Below are positions 7,648 to 15,573 of a stretch of 40,621 nt of DNA, in pieces; within the stretch, counting starts at the first letter, position 1, and the number at the start of each line of letters is the position of its first letter. The notes beneath the pieces are model-generated. The model was not told where the DNA came from, did no database searches, and saw only the letters and a program-made list of their open reading frames with translations. This DNA is from an uncultured Ruminococcus sp. (GTDB taxonomy: Bacteria; Bacillota; Clostridia; Oscillospirales; Ruminococcaceae): positions 1-40,621 of the forward strand of contig UQAR01000013.1 in NCBI GenBank assembly GCA_900539095.1. Direction: 5' to 3'. Position numbers and translations under genes: made by a program.

Positions 7648-10044
7648 TTATTTAAGTTCGACTATGGTTACTCCGTCCTCGCCCTCGCCGTAAACTCCCT
7701 TTCGGAATGATTTTACAGACGGGTGCACCCTCAGTGCACGCCTTATGGCGTCACGGAGAATACCGGTGCCTCTGCCGTGGATTATGGTGAGCATCGTCAC
7801 TCCTGACATGATAGCGTCAGAAATGAACTGCTCCATTTCGTGAACGCCCTCGTCTGCGGCATAGCCTCTGATATCAAGCTCGGTGGATACCTTTCTTGTC
7901 ATGCGGCTTTCGATGCCGCTTTTGGATACGCCGCTTTTTTTAACAGGCTTTTTGGACTGTTTCTGCGGCTGCTGCTTTTCGATAAGCTGAAGTTTTTTTA
8001 CATCTATCTTGGTTTTCATTATGCCTGCCTGAATAAAGCACATTCCGCTGTTGTCAGGGGGCGTTATAACGATACCCTTTCTGTTGGTGTCAACGATAAG
8101 AACGCTGTCGCCCTTTTTGAGAGGCCTTGGCAGCACATATCCCTCGTTCCTGCTTTCAGAAACAGGGTTAGCCTCGTTGTAAAGCTTGTTAATTGTGGAC
8201 TTCTGCTTGTGCCTTGCGTCGATAGCTTTTTGAGTGAAGTTCGGGTTCTCTTTCTCTTTTCTCAGCTTGTCAAGCTCGTCAACAAGTGCCTGTGATTCAC
8301 GCTGAACACGGTTCACTATCTGCTGAGCCTCACGTCTTGCCTTTTCAAGTTCTGCCTCTTTCTGGTCATAGAACTTTTCTTTCTGCTCTGCAAGTTCTTT
8401 TCTGAGAGCCTCGCTTTCGGCACGGTATTTTTTTGCAAGCCTGTTGTTTTCTTCAAGCTGTATCCTCGTGCGTTCAAGATTGTCTATGATAGTTTCAAAC
8501 TTTCTGTTGTCCTCAGAGATAAGCGACTCGGCATATTTTATGATATCCTTGTCGATACCAAGACTTTCGGATATAGCGAATGCGTTCGACTTGCCCGGCG
8601 AGCCGATTATGAGCCTGTATGTTGGGTGCAAAGTCTGCACGTCAAATTCACATGAGGCATTTTCCACATCAGGCGTGTCAATGGCATACATTTTAAGTTC
8701 CTGATAGTGCGTGGTAGTAACGAGCGTCGCACCGAATATCCTTATGCGTTCGATGATAGCCACCGCCAGTGCAGCACCCTCTACAGGGTCAGTGCCTGAG
8801 CCAAGCTCGTCAAGGAGTACAAGACTTTCGCTGTCAGCCTCATCAAGTATGGTCTTTACTCTGCTCATGTGAGAGGAGAATGTAGACAGGTTGTTTTCTA
8901 TTGACTGCTGGTCGCCGATATCAACGAGCACGTTTTTATATACTGATATCCTGCTGCCGTCTGACGCAGGAATGAGCAGTCCACACATTGTCATAAGCGT
9001 GAGCAGACCCACCGTTTTGAGCACAACAGTTTTACCGCCAGTGTTAGGACCTGTGATTATCAGCGAGTGATAGTCAGTGCCGATAGAAAAATTGATAGGC
9101 ACGACTTTTTTCGGGTCGATAAGAGGGTGACGAGCCTTGTTGAGCACAATAACTCCGTCATCAGATATCTCAGGGAGCATTGCTCTCATTTTAGCACCGA
9201 GATTTGCCTTTGCAAAATAAAGGTTAAGCTCAGTGACCGCATTGTAGTTTGAAATGAGCTGGTCTTTCATTTGAGCACATTCCATAGAAAATTCTGCGAT
9301 TATCCTGTGTATCTCGTCCTGCTCCTGACCCTGCAAAATTCGTATATCATTGTTTGCCTCCACTACCGACATAGGCTCGATAAAAAGTGTTGAGCCTGTG
9401 GCGGAAGTGTCATGTACAAGACCGCTGACATTGCCCTTGAACTCAGTTTTAACAGGCAGAACGAAACGTCCGTCACGCATTGTGACGATGCTCTCCTGCA
9501 AATATTTCTGAGTGCTGGGGGACTTTATCATCTTGTCAAGAGTTTCTCTTATCTTCAGTCCTGACCGTGTTATCTTCTGCCTTATGCTACGCAGTTCAGC
9601 ACTTGCGTCGTCAGAAAGCTTTGTGTCGTCTATGATTGCCGTTTCCAATCTCTGCTGCAAAAACTTGTTAGGATAGAGCATCTCAAAAAGATATGAAAGG
9701 GAAGTATCCTTGTTTTCACATTGCTCATACCAGTGATGAAGTTCATATGTTTGAGCCAGCAGCCTTCTTATCTGGATAAGCTCTCCCAAAGAGAGCACTC
9801 CGCCTGCCTCGGCTCTTTTGATGTAAGTTGATACGTCATTTATGTTATAAAAATTCGGCGTGCCGTATCTCACGCTGAGTTCAAGTGCCTCGGCGGTCTT
9901 GCCCGTTTCTTTCTTGACCGTGTAAAGGTCAGAGCAAGGCTTTATCGCCATGGCCATTTTCTTTGTTCTTTCGTTGGAGCACTCTTTTGAAAGCATTTCA
10001 AGAATTTTGTTCAGCTCCAGCGAATCATAAAATCTTTCGTCCAT
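7648..10044 (-). CDS. mutS2: Endonuclease MutS2
   Basis: MutS2 proteins lack the mismatch-recognition domain of MutS. They are linked to suppression of homologous recombination and, in Bacillus, to sensing and splitting collided ribosomes. The 798 residues show a core/lever region, the ATPase with Walker A GPNTGGKT (332-339), DEADSESLVLLDELGSGTDP as Walker B, a long Lys/Glu coiled coil (about 510-620), a KOW-like linker, and a C-terminal Smr nuclease domain with LDIRGY and HGRGTG. I choose ATG 10044 (MDERFYD) because GAGG stands 8 bases before it; the frame could also open 24 bases earlier, without a Shine-Dalgarno. It is in the phoH operon behind recO. Confidence 0.95.
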   Translation of the reverse strand: MDERFYDSLELNKILEMLSKECSNERTKKMAMAIKPCSDLYTVKKETGKTAEALELSVRYGTPNFYNINDVSTYIKRAEAGGVLSLGELIQIRRLLAQTYELHHWYEQCENKDTSLSYLFEMLYPNKFLQQRLETAIIDDTKLSDDASAELRSIRQKITRSGLKIRETLDKMIKSPSTQKYLQESIVTMRDGRFVLPVKTEFKGNVSGLVHDTSATGSTLFIEPMSVVEANNDIRILQGQEQDEIHRIIAEFSMECAQMKDQLISNYNAVTELNLYFAKANLGAKMRAMLPEISDDGVIVLNKARHPLIDPKKVVPINFSIGTDYHSLIITGPNTGGKTVVLKTVGLLTLMTMCGLLIPASDGSRISVYKNVLVDIGDQQSIENNLSTFSSHMSRVKTILDEADSESLVLLDELGSGTDPVEGAALAVAIIERIRIFGATLVTTTHYQELKMYAIDTPDVENASCEFDVQTLHPTYRLIIGSPGKSNAFAISESLGIDKDIIKYAESLISEDNRKFETIIDNLERTRIQLEENNRLAKKYRAESEALRKELAEQKEKFYDQKEAELEKARREAQQIVNRVQRESQALVDELDKLRKEKENPNFTQKAIDARHKQKSTINKLYNEANPVSESRNEGYVLPRPLKKGDSVLIVDTNRKGIVITPPDNSGMCFIQAGIMKTKIDVKKLQLIEKQQPQKQSKKPVKKSGVSKSGIESRMTRKVSTELDIRGYAADEGVHEMEQFISDAIMSGVTMLTIIHGRGTGILRDAIRRALRVHPSVKSFRKGVYGEGEDGVTIVELK

Positions 10045-10067
10045 TATATATACCTCAAAATATGACA

Positions 10068-10095
10068 ATAGGCAAAGCTACGCAATGCCTACAAA
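10068..10095. repeat. Dispersed palindromic repeat, copy 2
   Basis: ATAGGCA and TGCCTACAAA face each other around a short core between recO and mutS2. The outer sequences match copy 1 at 4837-4869. The recO stop codon (TAG, 10091-10089) lies inside the right arm, so the last recO codons are part of the repeat. Confidence 0.45.
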
Positions 10096-10841
10096 AGTCT
10101 GTAAAAATCAAGTGACGGGAACTTGCCTTTCAGATTATATCTCACGAACCGCTCTGTGAAAGCGGTCAGTTTTTTCTGATACTTTTCGCTTATCTTAAAA
10201 GCAAAAAGCCGCTTGTATTCCGTCAGTGCAATAAATCGGACTATGTACAGCATAGTCCTGTCCAGTTCTATATCGTAAATGCTGTCAGGATTGTAGCAGC
10301 ACTTGTCGCACTCCAGCAGACCTGTTGACAGGTTGAAGTGCATAATGTCAGCCTCATATGCCATGCACACCGAACAGCCGAGAAGTGCAGGTCTTAATCC
10401 TGCCTCGCAAAGCAGCCGAAACTCAAAGACTGATTTCAGCAGCTCGTTGTCTCTTTCGCCGTTGTTGAGAAAATAAAGCGTGTTTAGGGTCAGCCTGAGT
10501 ATCTCGTCACAGCCGCTCTCCTCAGTTCTTATATACATGAGCAGTTCAGAAAAGTATGACGCAAGAGCCGTTTTCTTAGGGTCGAGCCTGATGTTATAGA
10601 AAAGCTTTTCCGACTCGCTGCTGTTGAGAAAGAAAACCGACTGATTTTTTGCGTTCTTCTTTTCTTCCACGCAAAGCTTTGAATATGCAAACAGCTGCGT
10701 TGCTGACGCATTTTTCGTGCTTTTTCTGCCGCCCCGAACAAATATATCTATGACTCCACGCTCTGCTGTGAGAACTGTGACAGACTTGCTCGACTCGCCT
10801 CTGTCATTTTCTCTCAGTATCAGTCCCATAAAGGTCAGCAT
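10089..10841 (-). CDS. recO: DNA repair protein RecO
   Basis: RecO works with RecR to load RecA on SSB-coated single strands in gap repair. The 250-residue protein has an N-terminal OB fold (MGLILRENDRGES..., GVIDIFVRGGRKS) and a helical region. Its zinc site is CSVC...CDKC (about 170-200). ATG 10841 is preferred: AGAGG lies 9 bases upstream and the family begins with this 'gliL...d.gEs' segment. A longer frame from 10871 would overlap further into the upstream small gene. The start lies inside the 3' end of the yqzL-like gene, which suggests translational coupling, as in Bacillus, where yqzL precedes recO. Confidence 0.93.
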   Translation of the reverse strand: MLTFMGLILRENDRGESSKSVTVLTAERGVIDIFVRGGRKSTKNASATQLFAYSKLCVEEKKNAKNQSVFFLNSSESEKLFYNIRLDPKKTALASYFSELLMYIRTEESGCDEILRLTLNTLYFLNNGERDNELLKSVFEFRLLCEAGLRPALLGCSVCMAYEADIMHFNLSTGLLECDKCCYNPDSIYDIELDRTMLYIVRFIALTEYKRLFAFKISEKYQKKLTAFTERFVRYNLKGKFPSLDFYRLL

Positions 10842-10926
10842 TGTCAGTATCCTCTCTTCTGTGTGCGGCATATTTGAGATAATCCTCTATCCTGCCGCTT
10901 TCAAAGAACTTGTCCCACAAACTCAT
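10804..10926 (-). CDS. yqzL: YqzL-like small protein
   Basis: A 40-residue frame beginning MSLWDKFFESGRIEDYLKYA, with GGCGGT a few bases before the ATG. Its W-x-x-F-x-x-[ST]G-x-I-x-x-YL pattern matches my recollection of YqzL, a tiny protein of unknown function encoded between era and recO in Bacillus, and this copy sits in the same place. The gene overlaps the recO start by 38 bases, so recO translation is probably coupled to it. The last dozen residues are less convincing and may be constrained mainly by the recO frame. Function is not known. Confidence 0.7.
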   Translation of the reverse strand: MSLWDKFFESGRIEDYLKYAAHRREDTDNADLYGTDTERK

Positions 10927-10999
10927 AATGATTACCGCCTTTCTGTCTTAATGATATTATCAGCTTTTGGTGCGGTCATTATGAGCGGAAAAAATTGTT

Positions 11000-11914
11000 T
11001 TACTCAAGTCCGAAATTCTTTATCATGCCCTCACGGTTTCTCCAGCCCTCTTTTACCTTTACCCAGCACTGGAGGTTTACTTTTATCTGGAAGAAGTCCT
11101 CAAGGTCAGCTCTTGCCTCCTGACCTATCTTTCTTAGCATCGAGCCGCCCTTGCCTATAAGTATACCCTTGTGGGATTCTCTCTCACAGTATATAGTCGC
11201 AGTCACGTCAAGTATAGGTTCGCCGTTTCTGTTTTCACGTTCGCCAAGCTGCTCGATAGTTACAGCTATGCCGTGAGGGACTTCATCGTTAAGGTCGTTA
11301 AGAGCCTTTTCTCTGATTATTTCAGCCATTATCACCTTTTCAGGCTGGTCTGTGAACTTATCGTCAGGGAAGTAGTGCGGACCTTCTACAGCGTTCTTTT
11401 CAAGATCCTCCATGATAATGTCAAGACCGTCCTTTTCAAGAACGCTCACAGGAACGATATCTATAAAATCATAAAGCTTTGAATACTCAGCTATCACTGC
11501 GATAAGATCCTCTTTGTTTTCAAGAAGATCTATTTTGTTGAGCACAAGTATGACCTTTGTCTTGCCTGCCTTAAAGCCCTTTACAAGCTCACGTTCGTTC
11601 TCTGATATTTTCTTTGTGCAGTCAGCCATAAGGATAATAAGGTCAACGCCTGCCACAGACTCGTTCACAGCGTTGAGCATATGCTCTGAAAGCTTGTTTT
11701 TAGCCTTGTGCATACCGGGAGTGTCCATGAAAACGAACTGTGTATCTCCCTTAGTGAGAACGCCTGTTATCTTAGTCCTTGTTGTCTGCGGCTTGTTGCT
11801 CACTGCGGCTATCTTTTCGCCAACAAGGGCGTTGAGCAGTGAAGATTTACCGGCATTTGCACGTCCCACAATAGTAACAAAGGCATTTTTTGAATTTGCA
11901 TTTTTCTTGTTCAT
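11000..11914 (-). CDS. era: GTPase Era
   Basis: Era binds the 3' end of 16S rRNA and acts as a checkpoint in 30S subunit assembly. The 304-residue protein carries G1 GRANAGKS (17-24), the switch region KPQTTRTK, G3 DTPG, G4 NKID and a C-terminal KH domain with the GxxG loop IGKGGSMLRKIG and the family ending INLQ/CWVKVKEGWR. It follows dgkA by 11 bases, with AAGGA before the ATG. In Bacillus a cytidine deaminase gene (cdd) separates dgkA and era; here it is absent. Confidence 0.97.
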   Translation of the reverse strand: MNKKNANSKNAFVTIVGRANAGKSSLLNALVGEKIAAVSNKPQTTRTKITGVLTKGDTQFVFMDTPGMHKAKNKLSEHMLNAVNESVAGVDLIILMADCTKKISENERELVKGFKAGKTKVILVLNKIDLLENKEDLIAVIAEYSKLYDFIDIVPVSVLEKDGLDIIMEDLEKNAVEGPHYFPDDKFTDQPEKVIMAEIIREKALNDLNDEVPHGIAVTIEQLGERENRNGEPILDVTATIYCERESHKGILIGKGGSMLRKIGQEARADLEDFFQIKVNLQCWVKVKEGWRNREGMIKNFGLE

Positions 11915-11925
11915 ATATATTTTCC

Positions 11926-12414
11926 TTATCTTTTTTTATCTTTGTCAGCAGGCGTTTTGAACACCCACATGAGCCACAGTATAACTCCTGCGGCAAGAAC
12001 TACGCAAAGCCATATCCGCTCTGCAAAATAAGAGGCTATCGCTGCAAAAGCAGAATAGTCCCAGAATATCTTTATTCCCACAGCCACAGAAACGATCGCC
12101 GCAACGAGAACAGCACCTGCCGCACAGTCTTTAGCTTTCTTCGCAAAAGCATTTTTATCCTTGCACATCATGTCAACAGCAGCTTCAACAGCCGTGTTCA
12201 CAAGTTCCAGCGAGATAACAAGCCCTATGCAGATATACACAGCGGCAGTTTCTGCGGCACTCAGCTCATAAAACCGCATAAGCAGTATCACAATCAGTGC
12301 AGCACCGATATGGAACCGCATATTGCGTTCTGTTTTTATACAGCTGATAACGCCCTCAAAGGCGTAAACAAAGCCCTTGAAAAAGCGTCCTATCCCTGTT
12401 TTACCTGTGTTCAT
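11926..12414 (-). CDS. dgkA: Undecaprenol/diacylglycerol kinase family protein (DgkA)
   Basis: Members phosphorylate undecaprenol or diacylglycerol at the membrane; the Gram-positive type recycles the cell-wall lipid carrier. Family motifs are KTERNMRFH (residues 27-35), ELVNTAVEAAVD and AKDCAAGAVLVAA. Three helices carry the catalytic unit. The protein is 162 residues against about 120 in Bacillus. The extra 40 form a further hydrophobic helix (RIWLCVVLAAGVILWLMWVF) and a charged tail, which I cannot assign. It overlaps the end of ybeY by 14 bases. The neighbours phoH-ybeY-dgkA-era are the conserved Firmicutes order. Confidence 0.9.
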   Translation of the reverse strand: MNTGKTGIGRFFKGFVYAFEGVISCIKTERNMRFHIGAALIVILLMRFYELSAAETAAVYICIGLVISLELVNTAVEAAVDMMCKDKNAFAKKAKDCAAGAVLVAAIVSVAVGIKIFWDYSAFAAIASYFAERIWLCVVLAAGVILWLMWVFKTPADKDKKR

Positions 12415-12892
12415 GCTCGCCTAAAAATGTAGCGTCACGGGAGATGCCGAGATTACCAAGTATAGCCTCTTCCTTTTCACGCATTATCCTCTCCTGAAGA
12501 TGACTTTCCTCATGGTCATAGCCAAGAAGATGCAGCATAGAATGTACTGTCAAAAAGCCTATCTCTCTTTCAAGAGAGTGACCGTATATCTCAGCCTGAC
12601 GGTAAGCCGTTTCAAGGCTTATGACGATATCGCCAAGGAGAAAAGCACCTGTTTCATGGTTCATATCGAATTCGCCGTCCTCGCCGAGAGGGAAACTCAG
12701 CACATCTGTTGAACGGTCTATGTTTCTGTGCTCCTTGTTGAGTTCATGTATCTGCTCGTCATTTACAAAGGATACAGACACCTCAAAATCATCATTGTGT
12801 CCCTCATATTCCAGCACGGCGTGGCAGCAGCGTCTTACAAGCAGTCTTATTCCTACAGGTATCTTAACTTCTGCCTGATTATTTGTTATCAT
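12401..12892 (-). CDS. ybeY: Endoribonuclease YbeY (rRNA maturation factor)
   Basis: YbeY is a zinc metallo-RNase needed for 16S 3'-end maturation and ribosome quality control. The zinc motif H-x3-H-x5-H is visible in HSMLHLLGYDH (about residues 116-126). DRSTDVLSFPLGE and LGDIVISLETA are the other family blocks. I place the start at ATG 12892 (163 residues, the usual size) because AAGG lies 8 bases before it and the family starts with a 'M-I-x-N-N-Q' strand; in-frame starts at 12910 and 12952 are weaker, and 12952 would overlap phoH. In Bacillus the HD-domain c-di-AMP hydrolase gene pgpH lies between phoH and ybeY; here only 25 bases do. Confidence 0.94.
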   Translation of the reverse strand: MITNNQAEVKIPVGIRLLVRRCCHAVLEYEGHNDDFEVSVSFVNDEQIHELNKEHRNIDRSTDVLSFPLGEDGEFDMNHETGAFLLGDIVISLETAYRQAEIYGHSLEREIGFLTVHSMLHLLGYDHEESHLQERIMREKEEAILGNLGISRDATFLGEHEHR

Positions 12893-12917
12893 TACTTTTA
12901 CCTTGCCCATTGCTTTT

Positions 12918-13883
12918 TCACATTCCTTTTTTGTTATATTTTTCATAAGCAAGGATTATGTCCTGCACAAGCTTGTGGCGGACAACGTCCTTGTCGGTAA
13001 ATCTGTTTATCGATATATCATCAATGCCCTTTAGCACATTCATTGCCTGGATAAGTCCTGATTTTCTCTGGTCAGGCAGGTCTATCTGCGTTATGTCGCC
13101 TGTTATGACTATCTTCGAGCTGAATCCAAGACGTGTAAGGAACATCTTCATCTGCTCATGAGTGGTGTTCTGAGCCTCGTCTAGGATAATGAAAGAATCG
13201 TCAAGAGTACGTCCTCTCATATATGCCAACGGTGCGACTTCTATGCAGCCACGCTCCTGCTGTTTTGCAAAAGTATCAGGGCCGAGCATTTCAAAAAGTG
13301 CGTCATAAAGAGGTCTGAGATAAGGGTCTACCTTGCATTGCAGGTCGCCCGGAAGAAAGCCGAGCTTTTCACCGGCCTCCACCGCAGGACGTGTAAGGAT
13401 TATCTTCTCCACCTCATGTGCCTTGAAAGCCTTTACAGCCATTGCTACAGCGAGATAAGTTTTGCCTGTTCCCGCAGGACCAACGCCCATGACGATAGTC
13501 TTTTTTCTTATGGCCTCAACGTATCTTTTCTGACCGAGAGTTTTCGGCTTAACGAGTTTTCCGCTCACCGTCACGCACACGCCGTCGTCAGACATATGCT
13601 TTATCTCATACTGCTTGCCCTCTCGCACAAGTGTGAAAACATATCTTATGGTCTGCTCAGTGATAGCCTCGCCCTTGTTGATAAGAGCGATAAGACTGTT
13701 TATAGCCTCCGAGGCGTTAAATACGTTTTCCTCGTCGCCTGTTATCTTGATATCGTCACCTCTGCCGAGAATGACAACGTTATACTCTTTTTGGATAAGA
13801 TTAACGTTCTCATCATAATTGCCGAAAAGGCTGAGCACAGTTTCCATTCTGTCAACGCTGATAAGTTTTTCCGCCATTAGCAC
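12918..13883 (-). CDS. phoH: PhoH family ATPase
   Basis: A P-loop ATPase related to the helicase domain of superfamily 1, often paired with ybeY and thought to act in RNA metabolism. The product is up to 321 residues. It has an N-terminal KH-like region ('NVVILGRGDDIKITGD'), Walker A GPAGTGKT, the ILTRPAVEAGEKLGFLPGD block, Walker B FIILDEAQN and the ITGDITQIDLP motif. Start choice is open: GTG 13883 is 5 bases after GAGG and ATG 13877 is 11 bases after it, a difference of two residues. It is first in an operon with its own strong promoter. Confidence 0.94.
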   Translation of the reverse strand: MLMAEKLISVDRMETVLSLFGNYDENVNLIQKEYNVVILGRGDDIKITGDEENVFNASEAINSLIALINKGEAITEQTIRYVFTLVREGKQYEIKHMSDDGVCVTVSGKLVKPKTLGQKRYVEAIRKKTIVMGVGPAGTGKTYLAVAMAVKAFKAHEVEKIILTRPAVEAGEKLGFLPGDLQCKVDPYLRPLYDALFEMLGPDTFAKQQERGCIEVAPLAYMRGRTLDDSFIILDEAQNTTHEQMKMFLTRLGFSSKIVITGDITQIDLPDQRKSGLIQAMNVLKGIDDISINRFTDKDVVRHKLVQDIILAYEKYNKKGM

Positions 13884-13925
13884 AACTTCCTCTTTTTTGA
13901 TCTGATATACCTATTATATAAAGCT

Positions 13926-13954
13926 ATTATATCACATTTTTTTATTGATTGCAA
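13926..13954 (-). promoter_or_regulatory. Sigma-A-type promoter of the phoH-to-yunB operon
   Basis: Minus strand: TTGCAA (13954-13949), 17-base spacer, TATAAT (13931-13926) with an extended -10 TG one base upstream. It separates the housekeeping operon from the sporulation pair yqfC-yqfD. Confidence 0.8.
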
Positions 13955-14005
13955 CAATCTCAGTAAGATTTAACACATTTTTATGCACCTTTTAACACTT
14001 TCTAA

Positions 14006-15193
14006 TCATTTTTTGATGAAAAATTCAACCTCTCTGCAAAGTTCCCCATAGAGGGTGTATGTAACGGTAGTAGAAACGCCGTTTTCCGTCACATTATCCT
14101 CTGCCTGACGGTCTTTTATCTCATAGTCTGAGAGAAAATTCTCCTCATACAAAAACGCCTTGTGGTGAACGGCGTCCAGAGCCTGCTGTTCGGTGAGAGT
14201 GGTCTGTGAGAATTTATATTCTTCAAGGTCACAGGTGGTGATGCCAAAAGGCATTTCAAGCCCGAAAAGCGAAAGGGGAGTGTAGCTCTGCTGATTTTTC
14301 CAGTAGCCCTCAGGCTTTGAGATGAAAAGCGGAATATCTGCGTCAAACACTGTGAAAAAGCGTTTTGTATCGTTTTTGCCGGTCATTGTTTCTGTCGTAT
14401 CCTCAAAGGGCTGAGTGAATGTGACAGTGCGTTCAAAAGTGCCCAATATCCTGCCTTTTGAGCGTGCATAGCTTGTCTTTGTTTCGATGTTTTCCTTGCC
14501 GTCCACCCAGCTGGATTTCGAGATGACTATCTCGCCGCCTACAACGATGTCGCCTTTTGTCACGCCGCTGCCTACAGGTATTTTTAGCTGACCGTCAAAG
14601 ACCTCGACTTTTTCTATTACTCCGTTCTCACAAGCGACAAGATTTGAGGGATAGCGGTTGGATTCACGCTTTGCGTCACCCTCAGTTTCTATAACGTCTA
14701 TTATCAGCGTGTTGCCCTTGCGTGTTATGCCTGCCCATGATATGCCCTCCACCTTTTGCTTTAAGGCACGTTCTGTGACTATAAGGTCAATGCTTGGAAT
14801 ATAAGTCCCGGTTTCGATACCTTCGGCTTTCAGCACCGACATAATGCCTTTTCTGATGCTCTCGTCATCGCTTAGTATGTCAAAACGCACCACCACGTTT
14901 GAAAGATAAACACAGGAAAGCATTACCGCAGCAGTGCCGATAACAAGTCCGCCTCTGCCGAAAAAACGCTTTGCAAGAACAAAGCTGCCGTGACGTTTTG
15001 CAGGCGTGCAGTCAAGCCCCAGCTCGCCGCATAGCTTTTCAAGAGCCTTGCAGTGTTCCGCAGGGATACGAAGAGAAAGCTTTTCACCCTTTTCGCACAT
15101 TTTTCTTACAGGCAGCTTATCCGACATCACTCTGCGGTAAAACTTTGTAAAGCTGTCCCCTGTGATGATATAATCTGTATAACCGAAAATCAT
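14006..15193 (-). CDS. yqfD: Sporulation protein YqfD
   Basis: A membrane protein of the YqfD family, made in the mother cell in Bacillus and needed for sporulation; the molecular role is unknown. At 395 residues it has the family length. A basic N-terminal domain is followed by one transmembrane helix (GGLVIGTAAVMLSCVYLSNVV, about 81-101) and a large extracytoplasmic beta-rich domain. That domain contains 'GISWAGITRKGNTLIIDVIE', 'LVACENGVIEKVEVFDG' and 'GSGVTKGDIVVGGEI', a lipoyl-like hybrid-motif region. The ATG shares its A with the yqfC stop codon, so the two are translationally coupled. Confidence 0.88.
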   Translation of the reverse strand: MIFGYTDYIITGDSFTKFYRRVMSDKLPVRKMCEKGEKLSLRIPAEHCKALEKLCGELGLDCTPAKRHGSFVLAKRFFGRGGLVIGTAAVMLSCVYLSNVVVRFDILSDDESIRKGIMSVLKAEGIETGTYIPSIDLIVTERALKQKVEGISWAGITRKGNTLIIDVIETEGDAKRESNRYPSNLVACENGVIEKVEVFDGQLKIPVGSGVTKGDIVVGGEIVISKSSWVDGKENIETKTSYARSKGRILGTFERTVTFTQPFEDTTETMTGKNDTKRFFTVFDADIPLFISKPEGYWKNQQSYTPLSLFGLEMPFGITTCDLEEYKFSQTTLTEQQALDAVHHKAFLYEENFLSDYEIKDRQAEDNVTENGVSTTVTYTLYGELCREVEFFIKK

Positions 15194-15474
15194 TATTCTC
15201 TCTCCCTGATCTTTCTTGACACTAGCTTGACCGACTCTATTTTTCCTCTTATCTCAACGCTGTCGGTGCAGAAGTTGGACATTGTAAGACCGCTGCCCCA
15301 TATCTCTATCTCAAAAGAACCTGTGAGCACCTTTGCCATTATCTCACTGCATTCTATTATCTGCTTGCAGTTTTCTATTATGGCAGATCTGTCGTCTGTT
15401 ATGCTTATGTAGGAACTCAGTGCAGTGAGTTCTTTTGTCATGCCGAAAAAGCTTAGAAATGGTATCTTTTTCAT
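15193..15474 (-). CDS. yqfC: Sporulation protein YqfC
   Basis: A 93-residue protein of the YqfC family. Its Bacillus counterpart is SigE-dependent, precedes yqfD and has no assigned biochemistry. It shows the beta-strand-rich pattern of the family: PFLSFFGMTKELT, 'SYISITDDRSAIIENCKQIIECSEIMAKVL', 'IWGSGLTMSNF'. GGAGGA stands 6 bases before the ATG. It is divergent from ylbJ, another SigE-type sporulation gene, and the 99-base gap between them should hold promoters for both. Confidence 0.85.
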   Translation of the reverse strand: MKKIPFLSFFGMTKELTALSSYISITDDRSAIIENCKQIIECSEIMAKVLTGSFEIEIWGSGLTMSNFCTDSVEIRGKIESVKLVSRKIRERE

Positions 15475-15516
15475 TTTGCGTCCTCCGTTCGTTATGCAAT
15501 GTTGTCCTATGCCTAA

Positions 15517-15545
15517 TTATATTATGGGACAGACTGACATATACT
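15517..15545 (+). promoter_or_regulatory. Candidate SigE-type promoter of ylbJ
   Basis: TTATATT (15517-15523), a 14-base spacer, then CATATACT (15538-15545) fits the mother-cell SigE pattern (about KMATATT, 13-15 bases, CATACANT) with two mismatches in the -10. It lies 28 bases before ylbJ, whose Bacillus homologue is SigE-controlled. No good sigma-A pair is seen on this strand. Confidence 0.45.
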
Positions 15546-15573
15546 TGAAAAGTGAAAAAGGAGGTCATGAAAA

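Noticed and set aside
7840..8295. A 151-codon plus-strand open frame within mutS2
   Set aside because: Shadow of the MutS2 coiled-coil/Smr region; no ribosome site and no recognisable protein.
13940..13975. Small AATCT/AGATT hairpin between yqfD and phoH as a terminator
   Set aside because: Only five base pairs and no T run on the relevant strand; it overlaps the phoH -35.
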